A DNA stretch of 52,992 bases from a bacterium. GTDB lineage: Bacteria; JAMOTN01. The DNA is taken from the NCBI GenBank assembly GCA_027062325.1, contig JAMOTN010000081.1:1-52992 (forward strand). The letters are read 5' to 3'. Below the pieces are notes generated by a model. It ran no database searches. It was not told the origin of the DNA and worked only from the letters and a program-made list of their open reading frames with translations. Positions 18,638 through 27,745 of this stretch are shown here, in pieces. Position numbers and translations under genes: made by a program. The first letter of the stretch is position 1. Every line of letters starts with the position of its first letter.

Positions 18638-18670
18638 TCCTCGTTATTTAGGTTTTTTATATTTTTAGCT

Positions 18671-19456
18671 TTATCGTCTTAGCGCGGCTACTGTTCCCAT
18701 CATTTGATCAGCAGCTTGTATGACTTTTGAGTTCATTTCATAGGCACGTTGGGCCATAATCATCTGTACCATCTCTTCGACGGCGTTTACATTACTCATT
18801 TCAAGGTATCCTTGTTCAAGTGAACCAGTTCCATTTGTTCCCGGAACGAAAGGACCTAGAGCTGGCCCACTAGCTGCTGTTTCCAAAAATAAGTTTTTTC
18901 CTATTGCTTTTAGACCAGCAGGATTCACAAAGCGTGTTATAGTTATTTGGCCGATTTCTTGTGGTTCATTGTTTGTTAGTACAGTGACGGTACCATCAAA
19001 ACCAATGGATATGCTCTCAGCTTCTGCTGGAATTGTTATAGGAGGTTGTACATAAAAACCATCTGCTGTTACAAGATTTCCATCGGCATCAATTTTAAAT
19101 GAACCGTCCCTTGTGTAAGCAATGGTTCCATCAGGAAGCATAACTTGAAAGAAACCGTCTCCTTCTATCGCTACATCAAGGGGATTTCCGGTTTGTCTCA
19201 AACTACCTGCTTTAAAATTTTTAACTATTGCTGATGGTTTAACTCCTAAACCCACTTGAATGCCTACCGGAAGACGCTGCCCGGCAGCTGCTGGGATACC
19301 TGCTTCTTCCATATTCTGATACATTAAGTCTTGGAACTCAACATTAGCCCTTTTAAATGCTGTAGTATTAACGTTTGCCAGGTTATGAGAAATGTTGTCT
19401 AGGTTTAACTCTTGGGCTTTCATTCCTGTTGCAGCTGTCCAAAGAGATCTAATCAT
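18671..19456 (-). CDS. flgG: Flagellar basal-body (distal) rod protein FlgG
   Basis: MIRSLWTAATGMKAQELNLDNISHNLANVNTTAFKRANVEFQDLMYQ; DVAIEGDGFFQV; C-terminal NVNAVEEMVQMIMAQRAYEMNSKVIQAADQMMG. Confidence 0.96.
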   Translation of the reverse strand: MIRSLWTAATGMKAQELNLDNISHNLANVNTTAFKRANVEFQDLMYQNMEEAGIPAAAGQRLPVGIQVGLGVKPSAIVKNFKAGSLRQTGNPLDVAIEGDGFFQVMLPDGTIAYTRDGSFKIDADGNLVTADGFYVQPPITIPAEAESISIGFDGTVTVLTNNEPQEIGQITITRFVNPAGLKAIGKNLFLETAASGPALGPFVPGTNGTGSLEQGYLEMSNVNAVEEMVQMIMAQRAYEMNSKVIQAADQMMGTVAALRR

Positions 19457-19588
19457 AATAACACCCCCTTATCCCCTAAAAATCTTCGGCTTTAAAAGAG
19501 TGAATTTTAAAGATTGTGAGATATTACTCCGATTAAATGAGAGAGGTGCGTGTATGCGATTTTAAGAAGTGATTTCAGGGGTGTTGGA

Positions 19589-20128
19589 ATGAAGGAATTT
19601 TTATATAAAGTTAAGATTATGCATGAGAACATGGAATTTATAGGAAAAATTGTGGTGTTTATAGCTTTACTTCTTGTGGCGGTTCCATTGATGGGATGTT
19701 TTGAGACAAGTTTTTCAGAGCCGGTAAGTACACTTTATGAAAGTGCAAATTTGGAAAGTTACGTTACTCCTGTTTTGAAGGTTACAGAGTACGATTTTTC
19801 ATGTACCCGATATGCTGTTGATGAACTTTTAGGAAAGGATATAGAGCACTGCCGCCTACACTTTAAGATAAAAGATTTATCCAATGCTGATGCTTACATG
19901 GTAAAGGTAACATTGGCTTTTTATAATGGTAATCAGTGTTTTGAAAAGAAATATTTCTTGGTGGATGAAATACTCAAGAGCCATGGATTGGAGGAAAAAC
20001 TGTTTGAGGAAGAGTTTGAAGTGGCTGGTTTTGACAGTGTTGATGTTGAGTTGAGCTGGTTGGATGAGAGCGGTGAGATTCATAAAAAGAATTTGAGTGA
20101 GATAGGTACGGAGGGATTAATATGGTAA
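19589..20128 (+). CDS. Hypothetical lipoprotein
   Basis: Hydrophobic segment ending VPLMGC (lipobox-like); ORF 19550-20128. Confidence 0.55.
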   Translation: MKEFLYKVKIMHENMEFIGKIVVFIALLLVAVPLMGCFETSFSEPVSTLYESANLESYVTPVLKVTEYDFSCTRYAVDELLGKDIEHCRLHFKIKDLSNADAYMVKVTLAFYNGNQCFEKKYFLVDEILKSHGLEEKLFEEEFEVAGFDSVDVELSWLDESGEIHKKNLSEIGTEGLIW

Positions 20129-21216
20129 GGAGTAGTTTTGTATTTAGAGGCATATTTACTGTAGTTGTTTTATTTGTGAATTTTTATACCCTTTCGAATG
20201 CTTTATTGACCAAATTTTCTTCCATGCCTTCTGATATGAAAGTTAAGACGTTATTGATGCTGGTAAATGATTTAGACAAAGCTAATAAAAAAGAGTATGA
20301 GTTGAATATGAGAAAGTGGTTGCTTGTGTTGAATAGTATGAAATTGGATGGAAGGGAGGCAGAAGCTGCTGCAATTGCAAAGGCTCAACTTTATGAAAGG
20401 TTAGGACAGTTAGATCAGGCTATGGAAGCTTTGGAGGAGGCTCCATTGTGGATAGATGATGACTTATCTTACAGGATATTACTTCAAAAGTGCTACCTCG
20501 CTTCTAAAAGTGGTAAATCTGAAGCAGAGGTTAAAAAGTACATATATGATCTTCTAAATACTTATGCTCCACTTGAATATAAAAAAGAGGCAGTGCTGCT
20601 GCTTTCCCAGTTTGAACCTGAAAAGGCCTTGGAATTGGCACAGCGTTATGGTTTTTCACCTGAAGTTGAGGAAGATTTGAAACGAAAAATAAGCAAGATA
20701 ATGGAAGAGAGAGGGTATTTAGACAAGGCTGCTGAGCTTGTGGAGGACTTTGAACCGGATAGAGCTTATAGACTGTATATGACAGCAGGAGCTTTCGAAA
20801 AAGCTGAGAAACTTCTTGCACGCATTGATAGAGGAGCAAAGAGTTATGCTTATAAGTACGCAATGTACCGCTTGAAGCTTCAAAAAGGATTTCTTCGTAA
20901 AAGAAAGCTTTATAGAAAAACAGAAGTAAATCCATTTATTGCTAAATACAGTGGTAAATATGCTTTTGTTTACGATTACACAAAATACAATCAAGTGTTG
21001 AATGAAGTTGAGAGCTTGGGAATGCAGGCTTATGAAAAAGGATTGAATTACTGGGCAGATAAATTCTTCTTACTAAAGGCTCAGACCTTAGTAGAAATTT
21101 ACCCTTCAAGGTTGCAGGCTATATATTTTATTGAGAAAACATTTTCCAGTCTTGGGTCAAATGCTAAAAGAAGGTTGCCTTTGTTAAATTCTTATTACAA
21201 AGAGCTAACTCATTAG
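20122..21216 (+). CDS. Exported alpha-helical repeat (TPR-like) protein
   Basis: Signal-like N-terminus and repeated helix pairs (AKAQLYERLGQLDQAMEALEEAP...). Confidence 0.5.
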   Translation: MVRSSFVFRGIFTVVVLFVNFYTLSNALLTKFSSMPSDMKVKTLLMLVNDLDKANKKEYELNMRKWLLVLNSMKLDGREAEAAAIAKAQLYERLGQLDQAMEALEEAPLWIDDDLSYRILLQKCYLASKSGKSEAEVKKYIYDLLNTYAPLEYKKEAVLLLSQFEPEKALELAQRYGFSPEVEEDLKRKISKIMEERGYLDKAAELVEDFEPDRAYRLYMTAGAFEKAEKLLARIDRGAKSYAYKYAMYRLKLQKGFLRKRKLYRKTEVNPFIAKYSGKYAFVYDYTKYNQVLNEVESLGMQAYEKGLNYWADKFFLLKAQTLVEIYPSRLQAIYFIEKTFSSLGSNAKRRLPLLNSYYKELTH

Positions 21217-21231
21217 CTCTGTTATCATTTT

Positions 21232-21399
21232 CTAGCCCAATAACTTGTTTGCAGTGTAAACTGCTGCTGCCAAACTTGTAATCATGGAGAATGTATACAT
21301 GAACATATGATTCCAGAATGTAATGTTAACAGCCCCCAATAATTTTCCAACAATAACGGAATAGACAAACGATAAAGTTCCGATAATCATTGTTCTCAT
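21232..21399 (-). CDS. 55-aa small membrane protein (not in supplied ORF track)
   Basis: ATG 21399 to TAG 21232: MRTMIIGTLSFVYSVIVGKLLGAVNITFWNHMFMYTFSMITSLAAAVYTANKLLG; preceded by TAGGAGGG; 12 nt after the DUF167 stop. Confidence 0.6.
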   Translation of the reverse strand: MRTMIIGTLSFVYSVIVGKLLGAVNITFWNHMFMYTFSMITSLAAAVYTANKLLG

Positions 21400-21411
21400 G
21401 AATCAACCCTC

Positions 21412-21630
21412 CTATTCTTTTATTATAATAAGCTTCTTTCTAGAAGTGGCGCCACTTTTTATCTCAATATCACGCTTTTTAACATCAAAATACTTAGCCA
21501 GCACTTCAATTAATTCTTTGTTAGCTTTGCCATCAACAGGTGGGGATTTTAACCATACAATGAATTCATTTCCCTTTTTTTCAACTTTTTGAGTTTTTGA
21601 ATTTGGTTTTACATTAACGATTATTTTCAA
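21412..21630 (-). CDS. DUF167 (YggU-like) protein, TTG start
   Basis: [78 protein letters not shown] upstream of TTG. Listed ORF 21412-21939 extends into tRNA antisense. Confidence 0.85.
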   Translation of the reverse strand: MKIIVNVKPNSKTQKVEKKGNEFIVWLKSPPVDGKANKELIEVLAKYFDVKKRDIEIKSGATSRKKLIIIKE

Positions 21631-21676
21631 CTCTAATTCGCCTCCTCTAAGTAAAATTTTACCATTTGAATTAGTC

Positions 21677-21705
21677 TTGACAAAGTTGAGTTTTGATTTT
21701 AAAAT
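21677..21705 (+). promoter_or_regulatory. Sigma70-type promoter of the tRNA operon
   Basis: TTGACA (21677-21682), 17-nt spacer, TAAAAT (21700-21705); tRNA-Ile starts 25 nt downstream. Confidence 0.8.
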
Positions 21706-21729
21706 ACCAATTGCTAAGGGGGAATGGTT

Positions 21730-21806
21730 GGGCCTGTAGCTCAGTCGGTTAGAGCGTTCGCCTGATAAGCGAAAGGTCCCTGGTTCGACTCCAGGCAGGC
21801 CCACCA
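21730..21806 (+). tRNA. tRNA-Ile(GAT), CCA encoded
   Basis: GGGCCTG...CAGGCCC acceptor, anticodon loop CTGATAA, GGTTCGACTCC T-arm, ACCA end. Confidence 0.97.
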
Positions 21807-21846
21807 TAGGTTTCAGTATTAACTTGTGTATGGAGTTTTTTAGAGT

Positions 21847-21919
21847 GGGGCCGTAGCTCAGCTGGGAGAGCATCTGCCTTGCAAGCAGGAGGTCGTGGGT
21901 TCGAGTCCCACCGGCTCCA
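21847..21919 (+). tRNA. tRNA-Ala(TGC), CCA not encoded
   Basis: GGGGCCG...CGGCTCC acceptor, anticodon loop CTTGCAA, GGGTTCGAGTCCC T-arm. Confidence 0.97.
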
Positions 21920-21952
21920 CTTTTTCTTTTTTGTTCCAAGAGAGGGAAATTT

Positions 21953-23425
21953 ATGAGGTTGGTGGTGCTTCTTTTTCTACTTCCTATTTTTTATCTCCTC
22001 TTTTTTATACTTTCTCCTCATAAGCTTAATTATATGGAAAGAAAGGATGGGGTTGTTTGGATTGATGATTCCCTAAGTGTGAGGAGTGTTTTTTCTCCTG
22101 AGGCTTTAAAAAAAGATTTAGAGGTAAAAGGTTATACAGTGAAGTTTTTTGAATTCCCGTGGCAAATTGATTATTCAAAAGCCTTGGCGGTTTTATCTGA
22201 TTTTATAGGAAGTGAGTGGAAAAATTACGAGCTGTACTCAGATAAGTTTTACCTATTGGATTTAAATGAAGACAAAAAGTATTTAAAGAAAATGGTCGGG
22301 AAAGTGTTGGATAACTCTTTTTCTAGTGGCGATGGTGGTTTTTTCTCAGTGGAATTTCCAAGAAGAGTTAGAGCGTTTCAAACTTTTGAAGTTGAGTTAA
22401 AGTTGAAAAATGCAAAAACTACTCCTGAACTTACTTTAAATTTTTACAAGAATGATTCGCCTGCTTTAAGAGTAGAATATTCATTGCTAAAAGAAAAATT
22501 GGCGATTGATAAGTATATTCTTCACTTGAATTTTAAAAAGGAAGGTTTGTGGAAGATAGAGGTTGGTTTGTGGCCCAAAGTCAAAGATCTTTTTACCTAT
22601 AATAATGCATTAGAATTGATTATTAGTTGTCATAAGAGGAACGATACTCTCTTGGTTGTGGAGCCTTCACCCCAAATAGCAAGGTTAGTTAGATTAGTAA
22701 GAAAATTTAGAAATTTTGATGTTGTATCTCCGTTTGAATTATCGGAGAATAGCCTGACTGGAAGAAAAGTTATTATTTGGTTGGGAAGTCTTGAGTTGCC
22801 AAGGTATAAGCAGATTTACGACGAAAAGGTTAAAAATTCTAGTGCCCTAGGAGTTTCTAACTTCCAAGTTTTAAATCTTACCAACCTTCGTGAAGATGAA
22901 GCTGTGTTTAGATTGATCAGAAATATAGACAAATTAAAAGGGGAAGCTTTGCGAACTGAATTTAAGGATGGAATTTTGTCATTAAGTTGTGGAACTGGAG
23001 AGATAACAATTGAAGAGATGCCGAATGATTACTTTGCTGGAAAAGATGTTGGTTATCCTATGGATGTGATAAAAAAGGTAAAGCTTGAGTCGAATTTTAA
23101 TTTTCGTGAGAAGAAACCTATCCTGCTAAGAGGGCCACTTTTGGATTATCATATTTTGCTTAAAAAATTGAGATTAAGTTTGCCGTTGTTGGTAATTTTT
23201 AAATCTGGTAGCTTGCTCCAAAAAAAAGTAGTACTTGGTTTTGAGCCACTCGATGAATTTGGAAAGCGTTACCTTGAGAAGCTTAAAATTTTTCGAATAG
23301 ATGAGTTTTCACCGGGAACAAAAATCGAGTGGTGGGGAGGTAGTTGGCGTTGGTATTACGCATTACCATTGGTATTTTATTTGTTGTTTTACTGGTATTA
23401 CAGGCTCAAACTTATTCAAAAATGA
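21953..23425 (+). CDS. BatA-like membrane protein (N- and C-terminal TM)
   Basis: N-terminal TM helix, extracytoplasmic beta-rich region, C-terminal TM ([19 protein letters not shown]); followed by DUF4159- and DUF4175-like genes. Confidence 0.5.
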   Translation: MRLVVLLFLLPIFYLLFFILSPHKLNYMERKDGVVWIDDSLSVRSVFSPEALKKDLEVKGYTVKFFEFPWQIDYSKALAVLSDFIGSEWKNYELYSDKFYLLDLNEDKKYLKKMVGKVLDNSFSSGDGGFFSVEFPRRVRAFQTFEVELKLKNAKTTPELTLNFYKNDSPALRVEYSLLKEKLAIDKYILHLNFKKEGLWKIEVGLWPKVKDLFTYNNALELIISCHKRNDTLLVVEPSPQIARLVRLVRKFRNFDVVSPFELSENSLTGRKVIIWLGSLELPRYKQIYDEKVKNSSALGVSNFQVLNLTNLREDEAVFRLIRNIDKLKGEALRTEFKDGILSLSCGTGEITIEEMPNDYFAGKDVGYPMDVIKKVKLESNFNFREKKPILLRGPLLDYHILLKKLRLSLPLLVIFKSGSLLQKKVVLGFEPLDEFGKRYLEKLKIFRIDEFSPGTKIEWWGGSWRWYYALPLVFYLLFYWYYRLKLIQK

Positions 23426-24021
23426 TAAAAGATAGCCAAGCCTTTGTGGCTAGATTGAAGTACTCAGGTGGTGGAGACTGGTACAACGATGACGATGCGT
23501 GGACAAATTTAATTGAATATGTGAATGAGAAGCTTGGTGTGGAACTTTATCCAGTTGAGTCTGTAGTGGAGCCTCTTGATATGGATAAGCAGAATTACAG
23601 TATTATCTTTATTACAGGACACGGAGGATTTTTCTTATCAACTCAAGAGGCGTTGGCTCTGAGAAAATATGTAGAGAATGGGGGTAGTATATACATCGAT
23701 GATGATTATGGCTTGGATAGTTTTGCTAGGAAGGCTATAAAAAAAATGTTTCCAGATAAGAAACTTGAAAGGATTCCAGTAGATTCGAGAATATTTCATG
23801 GTTATTACAAATTTGACTATCTTCCGAAGATTCACAATCACTATCCTACTATGGAGGCTGAGATTTATGGCGTAAGGGTTGATGGAAGATGGGGAGTTAT
23901 TTATACCTTTAATACGAATATTTCTGATGGCTGGAGTAGAAATCACAATGATCCTCCTGAAGTGCGGGAAAAAGCTTTAAAGTTTGGAACTAATTTGCTT
24001 TTGTATCTTCTTACAGATTGA
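23350..24021 (+). CDS. DUF4159-like exported protein
   Basis: SIIFITGHGGFFLSTQEALALRKYVENGGSIYIDDDYG...FARKAIKKMFPDKKLERIPVDSRIFHGYYKFD; start TTG 23344 or 23350 gives a signal peptide. Confidence 0.8.
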   Translation: MVLRITIGILFVVLLVLQAQTYSKMIKDSQAFVARLKYSGGGDWYNDDDAWTNLIEYVNEKLGVELYPVESVVEPLDMDKQNYSIIFITGHGGFFLSTQEALALRKYVENGGSIYIDDDYGLDSFARKAIKKMFPDKKLERIPVDSRIFHGYYKFDYLPKIHNHYPTMEAEIYGVRVDGRWGVIYTFNTNISDGWSRNHNDPPEVREKALKFGTNLLLYLLTD

Positions 24022-24035
24022 TGAGGTGAAATTAT

Positions 24036-26918
24036 TTGATGGAAAAAAACATGGATAAAGATGGGGAAGTGTTAAAAGCTGAGGTTAAAAGGATTATAAA
24101 AGAATATAACTTCTTAAAATCAGAGCGAATTTTAGACAAGTTTTTGAAAGCAATCTTGTTGTTTTATCCTCTGTTTGTGGTTTTAGGTGGGATTTTGAGT
24201 TTGTATTTTGAAATAGAATGGTTGATTTATTTTTTCATGATAGCTGGAGTGTTTATATGGGGGTATGCTGCTAAAACGGCTAAATTGGAAAGTGACCTTG
24301 CCTCTTATCTGGAGCTTTTAGAAAGGATAGAGGAATTTGATAAGTCTTGGAGAGAGAAGATAGTTATCTATTCTAAAAAGAGACAATCAGAATTTAGAGG
24401 TTTTTTAAAAAGTAGGTGGAAATGCTATGCGATTTGCTTTATTATTGCTGCTTCGCTTCTTTTATTTCCCTACGAGAGGTTAATCTCTGATCATAAGTTT
24501 ATAGTTAGAAAGTTGCCTAAAGGTTTTGAAGTTATTTGGAAAGATGGAGTTGTAAAGGTTAACTCTGTTTTGCAGAAGGAAAAAGGCAAGGTGTTGAATG
24601 AGGGGAGAGAGTTTTTTAGCTGGGGTAGAGAAAATGAAGTGGCCATGATTGAGTATAGGCATCAAGCTTTGTTTGGTGATGTATGTTACAAGAGGTTAAT
24701 AAAGCGTTTTGAACCGCCTAGAGTTTTGAACTTTATGGTTATGGTTAAGGGACCGAGTTATCTTAAGATGGAAAAGTCTAGGGAAAGGATATTTAAAAAT
24801 TATTCAGTATCTGCTTTGAAAGGGGCAACTGTTGAGATAAAAGTTGTGTATTCAAGTGTTCCCAAAAGAGTAATTTTACTTTCTGGAGATGGTAAAGGTG
24901 CAGGAAGTGCTAATTTTTATGTTAGTTTAACTCCTACTTCGCGTGAAGTGAAAATAAGTTTTGGGACGCGAAAGTTTGCTATTGGAGAGCATGCTTTTTA
25001 TTTAAAAGCGTTGTTTGATTGGGGAGGTACTTTTGAGGTTAAAAAGGTAGTTAGATTGAAGGTGCTTGAGGATAAGGCGCCTCAAATATTGGTACGTAGA
25101 GCAGTTTGGGATAGTGGAAATTTGTTCATTGAGGGAGAGGCGTTGGACGATTATGGAGTTGATAGGGTGCTGTTGAAGTTGGGAAGAGGTAAAGTAATTG
25201 AATTGTTTGAAGGGGAAAGAGCTTCCAGAGTGGTTGAGGTGAAGGGGACTTGGGAATGCTCGCTTTTTACCATTCCAGTGTTGGAGGTAGCTGATTTGGC
25301 TTCTAACGTTTCCTCGTTGGAAATTAGAATTGTTTATAAGTTATCTAACATCTCCGATGTGAAAAGTGCCTTGGAGAAGTTCAGAAGGGAACTAGAAAGG
25401 GAAGAAATGAGGACACTTCAGGAAAGTTACAACTTGAGTAGTTCTAAAAAAATGGATATAAGGGAAATGCTTAAGAGATTGGAGAAGTTGAAAAGACAAA
25501 GAGAGTTGCTTTTAAAAAAGATGAAGTATGCTCAAAAGGAACTTGAAAAGTACAAGAATTTCATGGAATATGCCAGAGTTCTGAAAAAAATAAAAGAGAG
25601 CTACAAACAACTCTTTTCCAGTGAAGAGATAAACATGCTTGAGAAGATGTTGAGACAGGCTATGAATTCAAAAGTTAATGCGGGTTACTTGAAATGGCAC
25701 GTTCATCAGAAGTTTAAAGAGTATGTTCAGGCTTTAAAAAATTACCAAAAGTTGCTTGAAAAGTTAGCTAAAATGGAGAGACTTACTAAAATGAGTGAAT
25801 TTCTTAAAAAAGCTGTGGAGAAACATGCTCCACTTAGAGATAAAAAGGCTGAAGAAAGTGCAGAAGAGTTAGCCAAAAAAATGCGGGAAATTTTTAGAAA
25901 CTTAGGTGATTCCGAATTGGAGAAGAGATTGAAATCTGCATTAAATAATCTCAGGTTAGAATCGGAGAACTATTCTTCAAATAGACATAGGAATTCTTTG
26001 AGGGCTTTAAATAATCTTAGGTCGGCCCTTGAAAATAAACTTAAAGATATGAAGGGGATGAAAAATGTATATCAGGCTTGTCATGCTGGATTGGTAGTTA
26101 TGTTTCTTACAGAAGGTATGGCAGGTTCACTTGGTTATGCTGAGAATATTTTTAGAAAAAGTCATTTGTTCAGAAAAAATTACAACTCTGCTATTAAGCA
26201 GAAGATTCCATATTTTGATTTTGTTGTCAGAAATTACTATGATTTGTTTGTATTTGCTCGAATTTTCCTTGAAAAGTTAAAAGTTGTGATGGATTCTAAT
26301 CCAATGATGGCGTTAAGACTTGGGAAATTGCCGTTGGAATTTGAGGTTTGTACTGGGCAACTTTATTCTAGTTGTCAAAATGGGAATTTGGAGTTTTCGC
26401 GTTACCTATCATGGAGATTACATGAATATGCTAAAAATATAATTTACATTTTAATTTCTTTGATGAATAGTAGTCCTTCAAAAATGATGATGCAAATGTT
26501 GATGCAACTTTTGAAGCAGCAGCAACAGATAAGTAAAGCTTTAAGCATGCCGCTTCCAGTCCCTGTTAGAATGCAGTTGAGTGAGAAGCAGCAGATGATT
26601 GCTCAACAATTGCAAAAGTTATCCTCTTTGCTTGAATGGTACAAGCAACTTCAAAAACAGCTTCAGGAGATAGAGTCTCAGATGCAGATGTTATCCCAAA
26701 TGTTAAGGCAAGGAAATCCGAATCGTAAGTTGGCAAAAGCAATTGTGCAGCGCCTTATGAAATCTATCAAGGCTTTGGAGGAAAAAAAGAGTGCTAAGAG
26801 AAAAGCTGTTGTTTACAAAGGTAAGGAGCCGTTGAGAAAAGAAAGAGGTTTTGGAGAGGAGGCTGTAAATTTGAAAAAAGCTCCAGCTGAGATAATGGAA
26901 TTGTGGAATAGTTTTTGA
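24036..26918 (+). CDS. DUF4175-like large membrane/coiled-coil protein
   Basis: N-terminal TM pair, another TM, Ig-like stretch, long coiled-coil and M/Q-rich C-terminal region; follows the DUF4159 gene. Confidence 0.6.
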   Translation: MMEKNMDKDGEVLKAEVKRIIKEYNFLKSERILDKFLKAILLFYPLFVVLGGILSLYFEIEWLIYFFMIAGVFIWGYAAKTAKLESDLASYLELLERIEEFDKSWREKIVIYSKKRQSEFRGFLKSRWKCYAICFIIAASLLLFPYERLISDHKFIVRKLPKGFEVIWKDGVVKVNSVLQKEKGKVLNEGREFFSWGRENEVAMIEYRHQALFGDVCYKRLIKRFEPPRVLNFMVMVKGPSYLKMEKSRERIFKNYSVSALKGATVEIKVVYSSVPKRVILLSGDGKGAGSANFYVSLTPTSREVKISFGTRKFAIGEHAFYLKALFDWGGTFEVKKVVRLKVLEDKAPQILVRRAVWDSGNLFIEGEALDDYGVDRVLLKLGRGKVIELFEGERASRVVEVKGTWECSLFTIPVLEVADLASNVSSLEIRIVYKLSNISDVKSALEKFRRELEREEMRTLQESYNLSSSKKMDIREMLKRLEKLKRQRELLLKKMKYAQKELEKYKNFMEYARVLKKIKESYKQLFSSEEINMLEKMLRQAMNSKVNAGYLKWHVHQKFKEYVQALKNYQKLLEKLAKMERLTKMSEFLKKAVEKHAPLRDKKAEESAEELAKKMREIFRNLGDSELEKRLKSALNNLRLESENYSSNRHRNSLRALNNLRSALENKLKDMKGMKNVYQACHAGLVVMFLTEGMAGSLGYAENIFRKSHLFRKNYNSAIKQKIPYFDFVVRNYYDLFVFARIFLEKLKVVMDSNPMMALRLGKLPLEFEVCTGQLYSSCQNGNLEFSRYLSWRLHEYAKNIIYILISLMNSSPSKMMMQMLMQLLKQQQQISKALSMPLPVPVRMQLSEKQQMIAQQLQKLSSLLEWYKQLQKQLQEIESQMQMLSQMLRQGNPNRKLAKAIVQRLMKSIKALEEKKSAKRKAVVYKGKEPLRKERGFGEEAVNLKKAPAEIMELWNSF

Positions 26919-26919
26919 T

Positions 26920-27687
26920 TTATAGTTTTTTCTTCAATAAGAATTCCACATCCTCTTCTGTAAGTGAGAAACCGAACGTGTATTCACCTATATTAAAAAG
27001 AGTTTTGATACTTTTATCGAGCGATGTTATCTCAAGGAGGGAGTTTTTTATTGGAATTTTCACGGAAAATAATGGATACCATGTATCATCTTCGTCACGT
27101 CCTACCCCTGTAGTGAAGTTAATGGTTCTATAAACTCCATTCAATCCAACTCTGAATGCAAATGGTAACTTATAGCTTGAAGATGCTGTTGCAACGTTCA
27201 TGAGTTTGAATAGAAGTTTGGAGTACTCTTTAAAGTTTAATTCTAGATCTATGTCTACTCCTCCTATTACAGTATTGTCGTTTTTTTCAGCGAATAGTGA
27301 TGGAATTACCGTTAGATTTCGCCAATTTATTATTTGATGATATGCGGTGTATATTGATACTATGCTTTTTTCTTCAGCAATGTTATCTTCCATAACTATT
27401 GCGTCTATGGGTGTGAGAGTGAATTCTATAAATGATGAATTTGATGCCTCTTGTGTCTTTATTAAATTGAAATTTACTGGTGTTGAGAAGAATAAGTTTT
27501 GAATATCAGTAGTGACTGCAACTCCCATACTTTTATCCCGTTCTACAGAAAAGGTAGGTGAATTTACCAAGAGTTTAGTGAAGCTTGAGGTTGAGGTGGC
27601 CACAAATGTGAATAACAAAAGAGGGATGATGATTAAGCGAGGGTTTGTAAGTATGCGATGTTTAATTGTAATTTTATTACCTTGCAT
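26920..27687 (-). CDS. Hypothetical exported protein (possible small beta-barrel)
   Basis: 255 aa, N-terminal hydrophobic signal (IIIPLLLFTFVATSTS), alternating beta pattern. Confidence 0.5.
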   Translation of the reverse strand: MQGNKITIKHRILTNPRLIIIPLLLFTFVATSTSSFTKLLVNSPTFSVERDKSMGVAVTTDIQNLFFSTPVNFNLIKTQEASNSSFIEFTLTPIDAIVMEDNIAEEKSIVSIYTAYHQIINWRNLTVIPSLFAEKNDNTVIGGVDIDLELNFKEYSKLLFKLMNVATASSSYKLPFAFRVGLNGVYRTINFTTGVGRDEDDTWYPLFSVKIPIKNSLLEITSLDKSIKTLFNIGEYTFGFSLTEEDVEFLLKKKL

Positions 27688-27745
27688 ATCTTTGCCTCCC
27701 TGTTAAGTTGTGGGTTGAAAAGTTGAGGATTTTAACTATTTTGAA

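Noticed and set aside
21631-21939. N-terminal extension of the minus-strand DUF167 ORF
   Set aside because: It is antisense translation of two tRNA genes ([12 protein letters not shown]-type artefact).
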